NCBI RefSeq assembly: GCF_030704535.1
Contig: NC_081813.1
Span: forward strand, 2,264,501-2,328,500
Length of the DNA: 64,000 nucleotides
Source of the DNA: Vitis vinifera
Lineage: Eukaryota > Streptophyta > Magnoliopsida > Vitales > Vitaceae
Direction: 5' to 3'
The notes beneath the pieces are model-generated. The model had not been told where the DNA came from and did no database searches. It was given only the letters and a program-made list of their open reading frames with translations. Below, piece by piece: positions 12,700 through 25,800 of this stretch. How positions within the stretch are numbered: the first letter of the stretch is position 1; each line of letters opens with the position of its first letter. Made by a program: the position numbers and the translations under genes.

Positions 12700-13140
12700 T
12701 TGTCCTTTAGGGAAGTGGTGGGACCCATGTGGGACCATGCCTCTATTTGGTATCATGGCAGGTATCCAAGGAGCAATAGTATGTATTCCGCGGGGGGTGG
12801 GGGGAAGGGATTCCACGTCACAAATTTGTTTGCTGTCACGTACGGAGTAGGAATTTTGCTGTCACGCTAGCAAAACGACGTATAGCCCACACTACTCATG
12901 GGGTGTCGCCACGTGTAAATTGTGATGGTGGCTGCAGGGTTGACGGCAACCCAACGCTACGATTCCTCTGCCCTCGCACACTTGGACGGTTCTCCCTCCT
13001 CCACTCCCCAAACGGACGGTCCGGATTCTCTGCTGGAATCTAAATGATGCCCCTCTCTGCCGAAACTTGCTTCATTTGCACGCAAGCTTCGCTCCCGGCT
13101 GGGCTCCTCCCCGCCGTTTCTCGGCTCCGCTTAATGTGCT
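12700..13140. other. GC-richer, promoter-like island upstream of the Dof gene
   Basis: In contrast to the flanks, this stretch is GC-rich and contains a G-box core (CACGTG, 12910-12915), another ACGT motif, and ACGGACGGTCCGGA. No open frame looks like a gene. It lies about 1.6-2.0 kb upstream of the Dof start codon and could be a distal regulatory region or remnant of a lost gene; neither is demonstrated. Confidence 0.3.
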
Positions 13141-14099
13141 TGATTAAGGACTTAATTACTATTACAGTATCACTTTAGTTTCACTCATTCGGCTTCCAAG
13201 CTTCAAGCTTAGCCGGTTAGAGTTCAATTTTTTAATTAGATAATTTAATTTTTTAATTTTTTAATTTTAATTTTTTTAATAAAATATGTGATGAAGACGT
13301 TCATTAATCACATGTGACAAGAACATTATAACAAACGTGTTAAATGCCATTTATTATTAGACCAAGTTCTAGGTTTAGAATATCATCCACAGTGTTTTTT
13401 CTTCTTTAATCAAAATCATTTTAATTTTATTTGGAAATAACATATTGTAGAAAAAAAAATTTACAATACCTTACATAAAATGTATATCAGTTTCTCTGGA
13501 CATCTGTAATTTAAGTCATCAATTTTATATCTATAAGTAGAAGGTCTGCATTCACTATTAAACCTACATTTTTTCATTCATTTCAAACTGTGTTTAAACT
13601 CGTTATATCATTTGATTGAACTCGGTGGTTGAGTAAATCCGAATCCAATTCGAGAATCTTCTCTCATAGATTCATTTCATCAAGTCATGCCCATCAATTA
13701 GCTCTTATTCATTGGTGTTAAAAGACGAGTTATTTGGATGTGAAAATAATGTTTGTGAAGAAAAATTATCGAATATCAATAAAATATAAAGAAAAATTGT
13801 AACCTAAAAATTTCTCAATTCCTTAAAATTTAATATAAATATAAATCTTTATTTTTAAATTTTAGATTAATGGTATGCTTAAATCTTTATTCTAAGCTAG
13901 TCATGTTGGTAAGATTTGTTTTTTTTTTTTAAAAAAAATACATATTAGTTGACATTTGTCCTCTATGTGTTCTTTAAGAATATATATAAAGCTGGTGATA
14001 AATAAATAAACTAAGTGGCTGTGCTTACCAGATGAGCCAAGAAGGAAGAATCTAATTATTCTAAATTATTATTTTAATTGAAAGTTAATTTTTTTTATC

Positions 14100-14713
14100 C
14101 AAAATCAGAATTCAGTGGAAGATGTGGGCCTCACAGGGAAGACTTGTAGAGAGAGTGAGAAAAAGAACAGAAGAGAGAGAAAGCAGTTTTGGAGAGAGAA
14201 GTAAGCAGTTTTTCTGCACCTATTTGAAGTCTGATCGTCACTCTCACGCGGACAGAGTAAGAGATTTTCAGAGCTTGGAATCAGTTTTCTCTCTCTTGTT
14301 TTAGATAAAACCCAGTGGAGAATTTGAGTTGGTTTCATGAGAATTGAAGTGAAAAGTCTGGGAGAAAATCTGGGTGATTATGGAAATGGAAATCCACTTT
14401 GAGGGATGGAAAGGGCCTTTTTGATTGATTTTGTTCTTGGGTAGTGGGGAGTGTTTTTGGTGATTTTCTTGTTCTTTTTCTTTTCTATGAAGAATCCATT
14501 TTTGGGTCTTGAAATATCTTTCACTTTTTGTCCTTTCGCTTGCATTTTGGTCACTTCAAATCTTGTGAAGTCAAGAAGTTTCTGAAAGACCCAGTTCAGA
14601 TCTCTAAAAACCCATCTGATTTTCTTTCCAAATCTTTGTTCAAAGACAAACCCAATTGAGAAAATTGCAGAAGGCGAGAAATTTTTCTTGTGGGTTGTTT
14701 GGATTCGGTGACA
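14100..14713 (+). promoter_or_regulatory. Long purine-rich leader region of the Dof gene
   Basis: From about 14110 the AT-rich DNA gives way to a GAGAGA-rich tract (around 14145-14185) and unique-looking sequence running to the Dof ATG. This fits a transcribed 5' leader, but the transcription start and any leader intron are not resolved. Confidence 0.4.
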
Positions 14714-15364
14714 ATGCAAGACCCATCAACGTTTCAGCCTATGAAAACCCATTTTCCAGAGCAAGAGCACCTCAAATGCCCTCGCTGTGAATCCACCAAC
14801 ACTAAATTCTGCTACTACAACAACTACAATCTCTCCCAGCCCCGCCACTTCTGCAAGAACTGCCGCCGCTACTGGACCAAGGGCGGCGCTCTCCGCAACA
14901 TTCCTGTGGGTGGCGGCAGCCGCAAGAACACCAAGCGCTCCTCCAACCCCAAACGCCCTTCTTCTTCTTCCTCTACGTCGTCGGTGTCTTCTCCGCCGGT
15001 GTCGTCCACTTCAAACGCTGCTGCTCAGAAGTCCGAGCCCTCCGGAATCTACGTTACGGCGGCGGACCAGGACCGAAGAATGCTCGACATCAGCGGAAGT
15101 TTCAGCTCTCTCCTGGCCTCGAACGGCCAATTCGGAAGCTTGTTGGAGAGTCTGAATCCGACCGGGTCGGTTCGTGGGGTGCCGTTGAGTGCATTTTCAG
15201 AGACGCCGAATTCGGATTCGGGTCGAACTCCGGCAATGGAGTTGCAGAGCAACGGCAATTCAGAGAGCTTTTTGGGTATCCAAACTGGAGATTCAAACTG
15301 TTGGAATGGCGGCAATGGCTGGCCTGATCTCGCCATTTACACACCTGGTTCAACCTTCCAGTAG
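14714..15364 (+). CDS. Dof zinc-finger transcription factor
   Basis: This is a plant-specific transcription factor whose single zinc finger binds AAAG core sites; it acts in the nucleus. The single exon encodes 216 aa. The Dof domain spans about residues 20-70: zinc ligands Cys22, Cys25, Cys47 and Cys50 (C-x2-C-x21-C-x2-C), the hallmark [20 protein letters not shown], then [21 protein letters not shown] Ser-rich linker follows. A later FSSLLASN motif and the MQDPS start resemble the Arabidopsis DOF1.7/DOF3.1 branch, so that subgroup is likely. I chose the ATG at 14714 because the reading frame extends upstream only through a GTG, and MQDP is the usual start of this branch. The acidic/aromatic C-terminus (NGWPDLAIY) may be the activation part; that is inference. 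Confidence 0.93.
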   Translation: MQDPSTFQPMKTHFPEQEHLKCPRCESTNTKFCYYNNYNLSQPRHFCKNCRRYWTKGGALRNIPVGGGSRKNTKRSSNPKRPSSSSSTSSVSSPPVSSTSNAAAQKSEPSGIYVTAADQDRRMLDISGSFSSLLASNGQFGSLLESLNPTGSVRGVPLSAFSETPNSDSGRTPAMELQSNGNSESFLGIQTGDSNCWNGGNGWPDLAIYTPGSTFQ

Positions 15365-15445
15365 AGAGAGAACTCTCTTTTTTTTTGTTCAACGGTGGGG
15401 GAGATGATGAGAATGAAGAAGAGTTTGAAACTAAGAACCCATGGC

Positions 15446-15474
15446 GAAGAAGAAGAAGAAGAAGAAGAAGAAGA
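15446..15474. repeat. (GAA)n microsatellite in the Dof 3' region
   Basis: About ten tandem GAA/AGA units 80 bases after the Dof stop codon, followed by a short (ATC)n run at about 15485-15500. Both are probably in the 3' UTR. Confidence 0.85.
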
Positions 15475-15699
15475 GTAGAGAGGATCATCATCATCATCAT
15501 CTACAACTCAGAAGCCATATTCTATATAAGGTGATATTTCCACAAGGCCATTAGATCATCCTTTTTCTTTTTCCTTTTCTTGTTTCTGTGTGGTGTTTGT
15601 TTGTTTGTGTGAAAAGAAAATTTTCACTAATGTTATGAAAATATTTTCTTTTTGTTCTTTTGGCATGTAGAGAGATGACTTTGTTATTATAAAGACTAT

Positions 15700-18600
15700 C
15701 CTTACCATTTCAAACTCAGACCCTTTTTTTTAATTCAATTATTAATCTCTATCTTATATATGTTTTTCAATGTATGTAGGAAAAATCATTCATTTTTTAA
15801 GAATTTTTCATACATATAATGACATGTTAACTAACTTTATATTATAAGTATCTGTGCACCCTACTCATTAGAGAATATTTTTTTTTTAAAAAAAAAAAAT
15901 CTAAATCACTAAAAGTAACATTATAGTAATTTAATTTTTTATTTGTGAAAATGATCGTGGGCGCGATCAACACCTAGAGGTTTGGATTTTCATGCATAAT
16001 TCGAAGGGCTAAATCATCAAATTAACGTATTTATCCTTGTAAATTATAATTAGAATAAAGTCGATAATAAAACAATATAAAAACAATTATATATAAAGTA
16101 AAAGAGTAGGGAAAAGAGAATGCAAACACAATTTTTATAGTGGTTTGACGCAACCTGGTTTATATCCACTCTTCTCTAACTTCAATCCCAAGCTTGAGGT
16201 TCCATTATGGCTCGGATATGAAAAGTTCCTCATATTATAAAAAAAATTTAAAAATAAATAAATAAATTAAAAGCAAAGGCATTAGGGTTGTATTTATAGT
16301 ATTAGTATTTTCTAGAGCCCTCGATACTTGACTCAAGTGGTAAAAGGTCGGAGAGGATTTGTTAATATACCATCGATACTAAACTTAATTGGTAAAAGGT
16401 TGGAGAGGGTTTGTGGAAGGCTCGATTCTAAGTAGAGGGGATCGAGATTTTGTTGTTTATGAAAATGATAATTTTGGTGGAGTGGGGGGAAGATATTGGA
16501 AATCCAAAGTCGATATAGTTCAAGTTCCATGTTTCCACATTGTCTTAAAAGGGCTAGACAAGGTTCTACTTCACCTTCCTTTTGGATATTATTCTTTATT
16601 ATTGCAATGCTTTTCTTTCATCTGTTTGGTTGCCAAGATTCACATACTTGTTTAGAATTTATTTTTGACCTTTTTCTCTGCAGCCAAATGGTGCATCCAT
16701 GCAATCTTTGGATGGACCTTTGCATGGGTTATACTCAATCTATTGTTAAAATAATTGAGTTGGTATTTCATGTTCATGTAGGCACATTTGCATGTTGCTT
16801 CTTTAGGGTGGTGGAAGGCATCGCCATTTTTCATGGTGTTGACCATATCCCAATGGTGTTTGGTTGTTGAGAAAATGAAGGAAGAAGGGTCACATGATTT
16901 TAAGTGGGTTTTTTTTAGAATGTTCTGATTAGTATGCATGAGTATACTGCAACTTCATGAAAAATAAGTCAAAAAAAATTGTTTTTCATATTTGAATTTT
17001 CTAATAAATTTTTGTTCTTAAAAGCAATGATTTTTAAAAACTGCTTTTCAAAAACGTTTTCTTTATTTTTACATCAATTTTGATTTAAAATCTAAACCTA
17101 TTAAGACATTCAACCCTAGTGGACCTTAGGGTTGAAATTTTGGATTGAATTAAGGATGTGTTTGCTAGAATGGACTTGAATTGGTAGGTTGTGGGAATCA
17201 ATCTTAATGTGTTAAATCGATGTGACACCAAGGAGTTGAAAGAATGACAAAAATGGCCTCTCAATTATCTATGGGGCCACACCCACCACCATCCCCCCAT
17301 GGACCACCGCTAGGCTAACAACATTTGGAGGGGGGTGTGGCAGACAAGTCATTAGCAAACACGACCCAATTAAGAGAGAATCAATGGCTGAAAACTAGTT
17401 GAATGTGAGATGGACTGTGATGGATGATTTTGATGGAGTATGGAACCATTGCCATATGGGGAAATGGTGTCGTTCTTAAAGAAATGGTCCTCCATTCAAT
17501 TTTTTCTTAAGGAGCAACTAACTGGTCCAAGCCATGAATGAAATCCAAAGATCAACTGCCCATCTGATCGGGTTTTTGGACCCTTGACTTTGCCCTTCTC
17601 TCCTTTCATTCAATTGCCAACCAGAATTGCAGAGTAGGAGGGTATGACTTTGCTTCCTCCCCACATTAAATGTGGCCTATTTCAACCAAAGCAAGCAATT
17701 TGTGTGGTCGGTCCTGCACGCCGACCTGCCTCTCCAAACAGCAAGCAATTATCATTTTTTCATGATGTAAACTTGTTTGGGCACTTGACATTCTTTCACA
17801 AATGCTTTTGGCAAGAATCCAAGGGAACTTGTATCTTGTTTGTTTCTAGGGAAAGTTGGTGTAGGATTACCTTCAATTAGTTAGAATGGGATATGCTAAG
17901 GAAGAAAAATAAATAGATGAAAAGATAAGTGTCAATTCAATATAATCCACCTAAAAAAGTTACTTCTGAAAATTTAGAAAGTAAAATATCCTTAAAAAGT
18001 AATTTCTGAAATTTAGAAACGTATGCTTTTAGCCATTAAGAAGCTCTGTGCAACAGGTTCCTAATAGGGGTACCTTCAAATATGTTGTAAGATCATACTT
18101 CCAATCAATAATAATAATAAAAACCTAGGCAAAATGGAAACTTATCATGTGAGAAATTTTGATGGGTTTTGAAGGGGAGCATCAATATTGTGGGGCATAG
18201 TTTCTCTATAGGCCTTCATTGCATGGCTAGTGGGACCATAAGTTATGCTTTTTCTCAAAGCTGTTAGTTGCAAAGGAGGTGTCATCTTTCCAAATAGGAG
18301 GAGCAATGATCGATGGGGCCGGTGCCGGTGCCGGTGGAGGTGGACGAGGAGGTGGTGGTGGTGGTGGGGTAGCCCACAGCTGCAATGGTTGAGCACATGG
18401 ACCACAAGCACCATCATACTATCCTAGCTACACACTTTGACCTTACCACTCACTCTAATTAGTGGGTTGCATTCATTCCTTGGCCTTCACTCTAACTAAT
18501 TATTCTGGGTTTCAGTAGTAAGGCAACAATGGAGGCCCCAATTCTTTCATCGTATTGGCTCTCTCAAAGCCAACAGAAATACATTGGTACCCTGACGTTG

Positions 18601-19320
18601 ATGTACAGAGGGTTCAATGCATATTTGCAATGGGGTTCACATGATCTCACACAAGTGGGCCTTTTTCAACTCCTAGAATAAAGAGCAACCAGCAACCGTA
18701 CGATTGTGATCATTAGTGGAACCCATTTGTATTGCTAACAGACAACAACATGCATCCCCTCTCCCCCCCCCCCCTCCCCCCAGCCCTTTGTTTGGTGTTT
18801 GGGAAATTCGATTCTGAAAACAGCCTGATTGCTGCTTTTTTCTGGCAGCAGAATGATGTGCAGATGCTTTGTTGATAACATTCTGCATTGCCTTATAATG
18901 GCGGTAAACGAGTCCTTTCACTTTTGGAATGCCATTTTCAGATAAATAGGATAGAAATGCGAGATTCGCTCAATTCTTTAAGTGAAACAAACAGAACCTA
19001 AGTGTCAGAGTAGGGAAGAAATCTGCCACTACGGGTGTAGGGGAAATAAAAAGAATAGAATGTGAAACCAGATTTCATAGCAGGACTCAGAATGGATATA
19101 TTCTAATTCTGGAAAGAATAAAAGGGATGTAACAGTGATCTGTGACCAACCTTAAGAATCTGGTTTAGGATGAGCTCAGGCAACTTTGTGAATGTGTTGG
19201 GATGGGATAGGATGCCAATGAAGACTTAACTTGTATTGCAATATCTTCAAAACGACAAAATGGTCTACAATCCAGCCAAAAAAAAACTAAGGAAAAAAGA
19301 AGCTTTGGGAGAGTATTGTT
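15700..19320. other. Intergenic region between the Dof gene and UBP6
   Basis: No gene is supported. Visible features: a duplicated segment at 16321-16425 (two copies of a GGTAAAAGGTYGGAGAGG motif about 65 bases apart), a GGT/GGC-rich stretch at 18315-18370 and a poly-C run at 18755-18782. Open frames here are low-complexity (His-rich or Gly-rich on one strand) or short and unlike known proteins. Confidence 0.5.
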
Positions 19321-19323
19321 AAC

Positions 19324-19512
19324 GGTTTTTTTTTTTTTTTTTCCCCTTTTTGATAACCGAGGAACCTTCCATGGCCAAGCCCTTAGGACTCTCCATGGAG
19401 ACTCAAACCCCAGGGTACTGACTGCCCCACAACAACCAGTACCGGGTAAATTCAGGCTATCATCAGTGGTAGGATTCGAACCAGGACCATGTGCCACTGG
19501 GGTCAGCCTTAA
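19324..19512 (-). mobile_element. Decayed SINE-like tRNA-derived repeat
   Basis: Read on the minus strand this has a B-box-like GGTTCGAATCC near its 5' end, a ~150-bp body, and ends GGTTATCAAAAAGGGG followed by a poly-A tail (poly-T at 19326-19342 on +). The A box is weak (CCCCAGTGGCACATGG), and no target duplication is obvious. Tail and B box match the pattern of the intact SINE at 34539-34714, but the body differs, so it is another or a degraded family. Confidence 0.55.
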
Positions 19513-19893
19513 CTTGAAGCTAATACGATAGAAAGGCTAGATAGAGTTTTAACTACACTAATTGAAGAGTTCTCTATCCAGATGTAACTTATTTCATCTA
19601 CCTGTTCAAGATTCGATCATAAGCCTTGCCTTTATGCCTACTTCTACTCGTTTTCTTCATCAACCGACTTGAAGAACTTAACTTTGAAGAGACATCATAT
19701 AACAAAGTAAAATTCATAAATTTATGGCACGCCCTAAAACGGAGGTTTCAGCTCACGTATTTGACAACTTCAACAGTACAATACAATTCTGTAAAATCTA
19801 TAATCCCATTTTATAATTCTTAATCAACCATGAGGATCCCTGTATGATGTAAATCAATAGACACTTCAAACTAAATTTATGAGATCAGAGAGA

Positions 19894-22800
19894 TTACATG
19901 GGGATGGTGCGGGCCTTGTACATGCAAATGTATGCCATATGCCAGTCGCCTGAAACAAAAAGAACCAAGAAGTTAAATTTAAAATAAGAAATGCAGGTAG
20001 AACTCTGAATGAGGTCAAGCGGGGATGGACATGGAGAACTCAGCAAACAATCATGTAAAGGTTGTTACATGATTAGCTATTTAATGTAAATAAAAATAAA
20101 AATAAAATAAAAAAGCTCAATCCAAAAGAGTAATGATATCCATAGAGAATTTGATAAAATTTGAGAAAGGTAGCATAAGAAGTTTCCATCCACATATGTT
20201 GGCTCTCTTGCCATGAGTTAAGAGTACACTTAAGATCAGTTGAGGTGATCTTACCTCCTCCAGACAGTTTAGTGATGTCTTCCTCTCGCTGTGGGATTGG
20301 ATTATCATCATCAAACTCAATCCATTTTCCTGTGACCAAAAATCAAAATTTACATTTATCTTCTATGGTAACAATTAAATAATTTATTCTAGAGTACTGA
20401 CCACTTTCTTGCTTGACCCAGGCAACATAATGCCCTGAATCAGCACTCCTGCCCTTGTGGGTCAACACAGCAACCAGATCATAAATTCCAGTCAAGTGTG
20501 TTTCCTTGTCGGTTGGAACGCCTGCAGTAAACAAAGTTAGCAACCAAACTGCAAAAGAGAGACGTTCCATAGGCATAGTGCAGCACTGTCATAGAAGGGA
20601 TTCGACATAAGCACATTACATCACCGAGAGTCATATCATCAATGAGCAACAAGGAGAATTCAAAGCCAAAAAGAAATTTGCTTGCTTTAAAAGTTTCATA
20701 GGAACTTGATAGAGGATATCCTCCCATTTGACAAATGGGCATCAGATAATATACTTCTGTCTTATCATATGAATCATGATTCATTCTACCAAGCCTACAA
20801 CATCTTCATTTTTGCAACTTAAAGGAATCTCGAGTTCCAAAAGTTTTTTTGATCCAAGAAGCAGTACTCCAGCACTCACTTAATATGGTGATGAACAAAA
20901 AGAAATTTACTGAAACCCAAATGAAACATTAAAAGATATAGTAGATATAAGAAGCACAGAAATTTTTTTACCTTCATCAGATGTAGCTAAAGATGATTCA
21001 CCGCTTCTATTTGACGATCCCTGTGCACAAAGAGTAGACATGAAACATACTAAACTTAATGTGATTAATTGTGCATGTGTGTGTGCATATGGCTAGATCA
21101 GATGGTTACCTCTGCATCAGCCATCTTGACATCATTGTCCTTCGAAGCAGAGTTCTTCAAACCAAGCTTTTTACCTTCCTCATCCCTTAGAATCTAATGG
21201 TTGGATGTTGAAAATAAAATCAGCAAGGCAGAGAAGACATAAATGGATTATGTAATTATAAGTTTGTCAAAGCAAAGTGCAAGCAAATACTTGTCGAGGG
21301 GCTTCCAATTTTTTGCGAAGATCATCCGAACAGAGATCATAAACATCCAATTCTAGTGGATAGTCCACTTTCTGCAAAACATGCACATTTTAGCCAATAT
21401 ATACCATATGATGTTTAATGGGGACACTAAGTGAGACAGAATTTGCATGAACTGAAATTTATGAGCCATTACAGCATTTAAGTTATATTCAACATCTACT
21501 CTCCGCAAATTTAACTACCTCAAAGCAAACAAAGTTGTTTTATCATGATGTGAAAGAGCATTAATAAAATTAAGAAAAGAAATCTGGGCTTACCCGCAAA
21601 ATCTTTGCCTTCTGATTCGACTCCCTTTTCCAGAAAAAACGAACAAACTGAATGGTCAAGTACCTAGAAGAAAAAATTATTTGTAAGAATTCTCTTTCTT
21701 CACCCAGAAATATACAAACAAAAGCAAGGAGATAGAAAAAGAAGGGTGCCAGTAGACTCCACATCCACAAAGTTGAATCAAGTAATTCACATTTTGGCAT
21801 AAAGCAGACATTCAAGTGAAGATCCAGAGAGTTAGGTCCCATGACACCCCATGGTGATGAACTGTGAGTCATCAAGGGTGGAAAAGGGGAACAAAAAGAA
21901 AAGAAACCAGGTGTTACCTTGGCAAGCCATTGATACGTGACTCTTTCACATAAATTGCACTACGCCCCAGAGAAGGAGAAGCCTTCTCCAACTCTGATTT
22001 CAGACCCTGCATCAATTATCCCAACTTATAAGTAGCGAGATCACAATTTTGTGTGCTCAGGATTAAGGGAAGAAGTTTTCTCGATGGGAATATCATTTGA
22101 GAAACTACTGCCTCTTCAGAGATCTATAAATGAATGAACAATATTACAGCTTCTATTTCATAGTACAAAGTTCAACATTATGCAACCCAGTTTGGTGAAT
22201 AATGAGAAAAATCCTCAGTGGATAAAACAGGGTGAATATAAAGGATCAGAGATCAACCAATAAATCAGTATGGTATGGAAGAGCTACTACCTCACAAAGT
22301 CAAGGAGCTTTTGCCAGTAACATACAGAATCTACACAACTCAATAAAGAAAAATTCATGCATCAAAGTTCAAAAGAAGCATCTCAGATGCATTATGGAAA
22401 CAAGGAGAAGGCCTACAATCACTCTATTGTTTCCCATTCCAATCCCATCATGCAATTGCAGCTAAGATAAGTTAAGAGGGTTCTGCTAAGAAGGAAATAT
22501 GACAAACTTTCAAAAGTCTGCAGATCCTGAAGGCCGGAGGCCCACAGTTCCAGACTGCCGGTTTTCCACCTGCACTCTCAAACCAGTTGGAGGAAAAGTT
22601 TAATAACCCATTGAAATGGTAATCAGCAGTCACAGAAAAAATGCAATACCAACCTTATCATCTCAAGGTGATGGGGTTCAAAATGAAGTTAAGATTTTAA
22701 GCATGAAATGTTGGGAAGTGTTTCATATTCCTAACTCATATAGATTCCTTTTTGTAAAGAATATCATATAAAATGTTTTCTAAGTTAATATGTTATTGTA

Positions 22801-25800
22801 CTATTAGATTTTCTTATAAAATAAGGAAAAAAATTAGGAATATCTCTATAAATATTCCTAGTCATGAAGTTAAAAGAGTTTTTTTTTTCTTTTTTGATAG
22901 GTAAAATTAAGAGTATATATAGAAAAGGGCACCCAAAAGGCGTCCCAAGTATGCAGTGATTGCCATAAAGGCAAAACCAAAAGTAAAGACGGCCTACAAA
23001 AAACAACACCCGCCCTCACTTAGAGCTTAACCAATCAAAAAAACTAATTAAAGTTAATGGCGCGTCATCTATAAATATCTTAGTCAAAGATCAGAAATTA
23101 CAAACAAAAGAATTTTTTAGCCTTTGGATCAAAAGCTCCACATTTTCAAAAGCAAGTCTATTCCTTTCCTTCCAAACTATCCAAAAGATACATAATGAAG
23201 TTGTCTTCCAATCTTTTTTACACTTTTTGCCCACAAAGGAGTCATGTCAACCAAGAACAGTCTCTCTAACCATAGAGGGAAAGACCCAAGACACACCAAA
23301 GAAAACAAAAAGTAATTGTAAAAGAACCCTAACCTTTTCACAATGAAGTAGAATGTGGTTAATGATTTATTCTTCATTGTGGTAAAGCCACCCCCTCCTC
23401 TTAACCTGATCCAATGTTTAAGCCTTTCCCCATGATACCTCCCAAGTGAAAAAAAACCCACCTTGGGAGGTAAATAGAAGCTCTAGATGATACTACCAAT
23501 TTCCCAAACAACGGTTCACGACTTCTATTTGACCATTTGTTTGTGGGTGGTATGCACTGCGAAACTCTAGTATAGTTCCTAACTTTTTCCATCAAGTTCT
23601 CCATAAGTGAGCCAAGAACTGGCCAGTCAGATGTCATAGTCTTTGATATCCCATGCAACCTAACAACCTCTTAAGAAACCGGTATGCAATGTGAATAGCA
23701 TCAGAAATCTTCTTACAAGGAATAACGTGATACATTTCAGAAAACCGATCTACTACCAAAAAAATTGAATCGTTACCAAGCCCAGTCTTGGGCAAGCCCT
23801 GCACCAAATCCATGTTGATATCAGTCTAAGGCGCTACTGGAATAGGTAAAGGGGTGTGCAGTCTGCTCCTCAGAAATAGAACTGAACCTCCTAGCTCTAG
23901 GACAAAAAATAGGGACTTGACAGAAAACTTCTTGCTCTTTGACTCTGTCTAAAGCAACCTATCTTCCATGTCTCTAGACACCCTCTTCTCTTGAATTCTC
24001 AAAAAGAACTGCTCCACAATTCCCACCTCCTAATCATTGAATGGCCTCGAGAAACAAGGATTCCAACTGCCCCCTTCAACCATTGAGTACCAAACATCTG
24101 CCACCTAAGCCTTTTTTAAAATAGCTAAGGTAGATAAAGAAGGGAACGAGGCATACAAAGAATTGTCTCCACACCACTTATCCTTCCAAAACCTCACCCT
24201 TTGACCATTACCTACTAAGAACAAAATCCTACTAAAAAGATTTCATTCCTTCCTTATAGCTTTTCATAACCCCACACTATACCTCTCTCTCACTTCATAA
24301 GAGCACCCCCCTTCTTCTACCCTATATTTCCCACTGATGACTTGTTTCCAAAGAGCCCCCCTTTCATCCACAAAGCTCCAACACCATTTACAAAGAAGGG
24401 TCCTATTGAACGAAGATAGAGATGTAGGGAAGAATAAGAAACATCTAATGGAGCAAGAAAGCATCATATGGAAGGCGTTGGTGCAACCTAAAGTTAATTT
24501 CTTTGCTTGGAAAGCGACATGGAGAAAAGTTTTAACTTTGGATCAAGTTCAAAAAAAAGGAAGATCTTTGGCAAATAGATGCTTTTTGTGCCATATTGAG
24601 GAAGAATCCATACACCATCTCCTTGTCCATTGTGCAAAGACAAGGGTCTTGTGAAAGTTGCTATTTGCCTTTTTCGGGGTGTCTTGGGTGCTATCCTCGT
24701 TGGTCAGAGAGACACTCATAGGTTGGCATGGTTCATTTGTGGACAAAAAGCATAGAAAGCTTTGGAGAGCAAGTCCATTATGCTTATTTTGGACAGTTTG
24801 GAAGGCAAGAAATAGAATTGCCTTTGATAGGGATTAGCTTTCACTCCAAAGCCTAAAAAGTTCTTTTGTTTGTCTTCTTTGGTTGGAAATGAAATTGTTT
24901 ATAGATGATGTTCCTTCAACTCTTTTCAATTTTTCCAATTGGTTGGGATCTTGTTGAGGGTGGTGTTGCTTAAGCCTTTCTTATTTTGTAGCTTTGGCTT
25001 TTGGTGGTGCTTTTTGGTGGTGAGGGTAATATTCTGTACACCATGGTCACTTTTTTGGCTGCCCTTTTCAATATATTTTTCTTCTTATCTATAAAAAAAA
25101 AATGGAGATGAGCTTATAAAGACTATACGCGATGGACACAGATGTGGGGAAGAATGAAAGACACTCAGTAGAGCTTGGGAGCTCGTGGTTCAGGGTATAG
25201 AAACAAGGAGTGAGAAAACATGGGATGTTTAAGGAACTTTGTAGTTGTATCTGGTTTCTATTTTCTGTAATATTTTTTATAATTTAGTGGAGTGATTCTC
25301 TCTCATCCTTGGATATAGGCATGTTTAGCCGAATCAGATTAAAACCCCATGTACCTTTGTGTGGATTATCCTATCTTTGTGTTATTGAACTAACATTGTT
25401 TGCATTAATGTTTCTGCTGGCACAACATGAAATTGCCTATTCGGAAAATATATATATATGATTTTATGTTTCAAAAGGTCAAAAAATCTCCAACAATCTT
25501 CCAAAAGTTTCAAAAGCACTCTGAAAAGGAAACTTAGCGTCCCTGTCATATCAATCACTCTCTATGGACCAATATTTTTAACCTATAGATAAAGGTGGTA
25601 AAGTTAATTAATGGTTTCTTTGAAAGGGACAATGGCTTCGTCATATCAAGTTTTTGCGTCTTTGTGTTGGAGTTGAAGATAATAATCTATGAGAAGCTGA
25701 TAATTTCTCCAAGTTAACTGTGCTTTACATTGGAGAACAGGCATTGATATGTTGTTAGACCATGACATTTCAGAGCAAGCTGAGTCCTCAGGAACATTTG

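Noticed and set aside
14690..14713. Earlier start of the Dof protein
   Set aside because: The upstream codon is GTG, not ATG, and the family branch starts MQDP at 14714.
18145..18417. His-rich open frame on the minus strand
   Set aside because: It is the reverse reading of a GGT/GGC repeat; no domain, no splice context, low complexity.
18673..18921. Gly-rich small frame over the poly-C run
   Set aside because: Driven by a homopolymer; nothing else supports coding.
22878..25100. Twin-priming (5' inversion) of a single LINE as explanation for the opposite fragments
   Set aside because: The minus-strand part has its own 3' UTR and poly-A tail and overlaps the plus-strand part in LINE content, so there are two separate copies.
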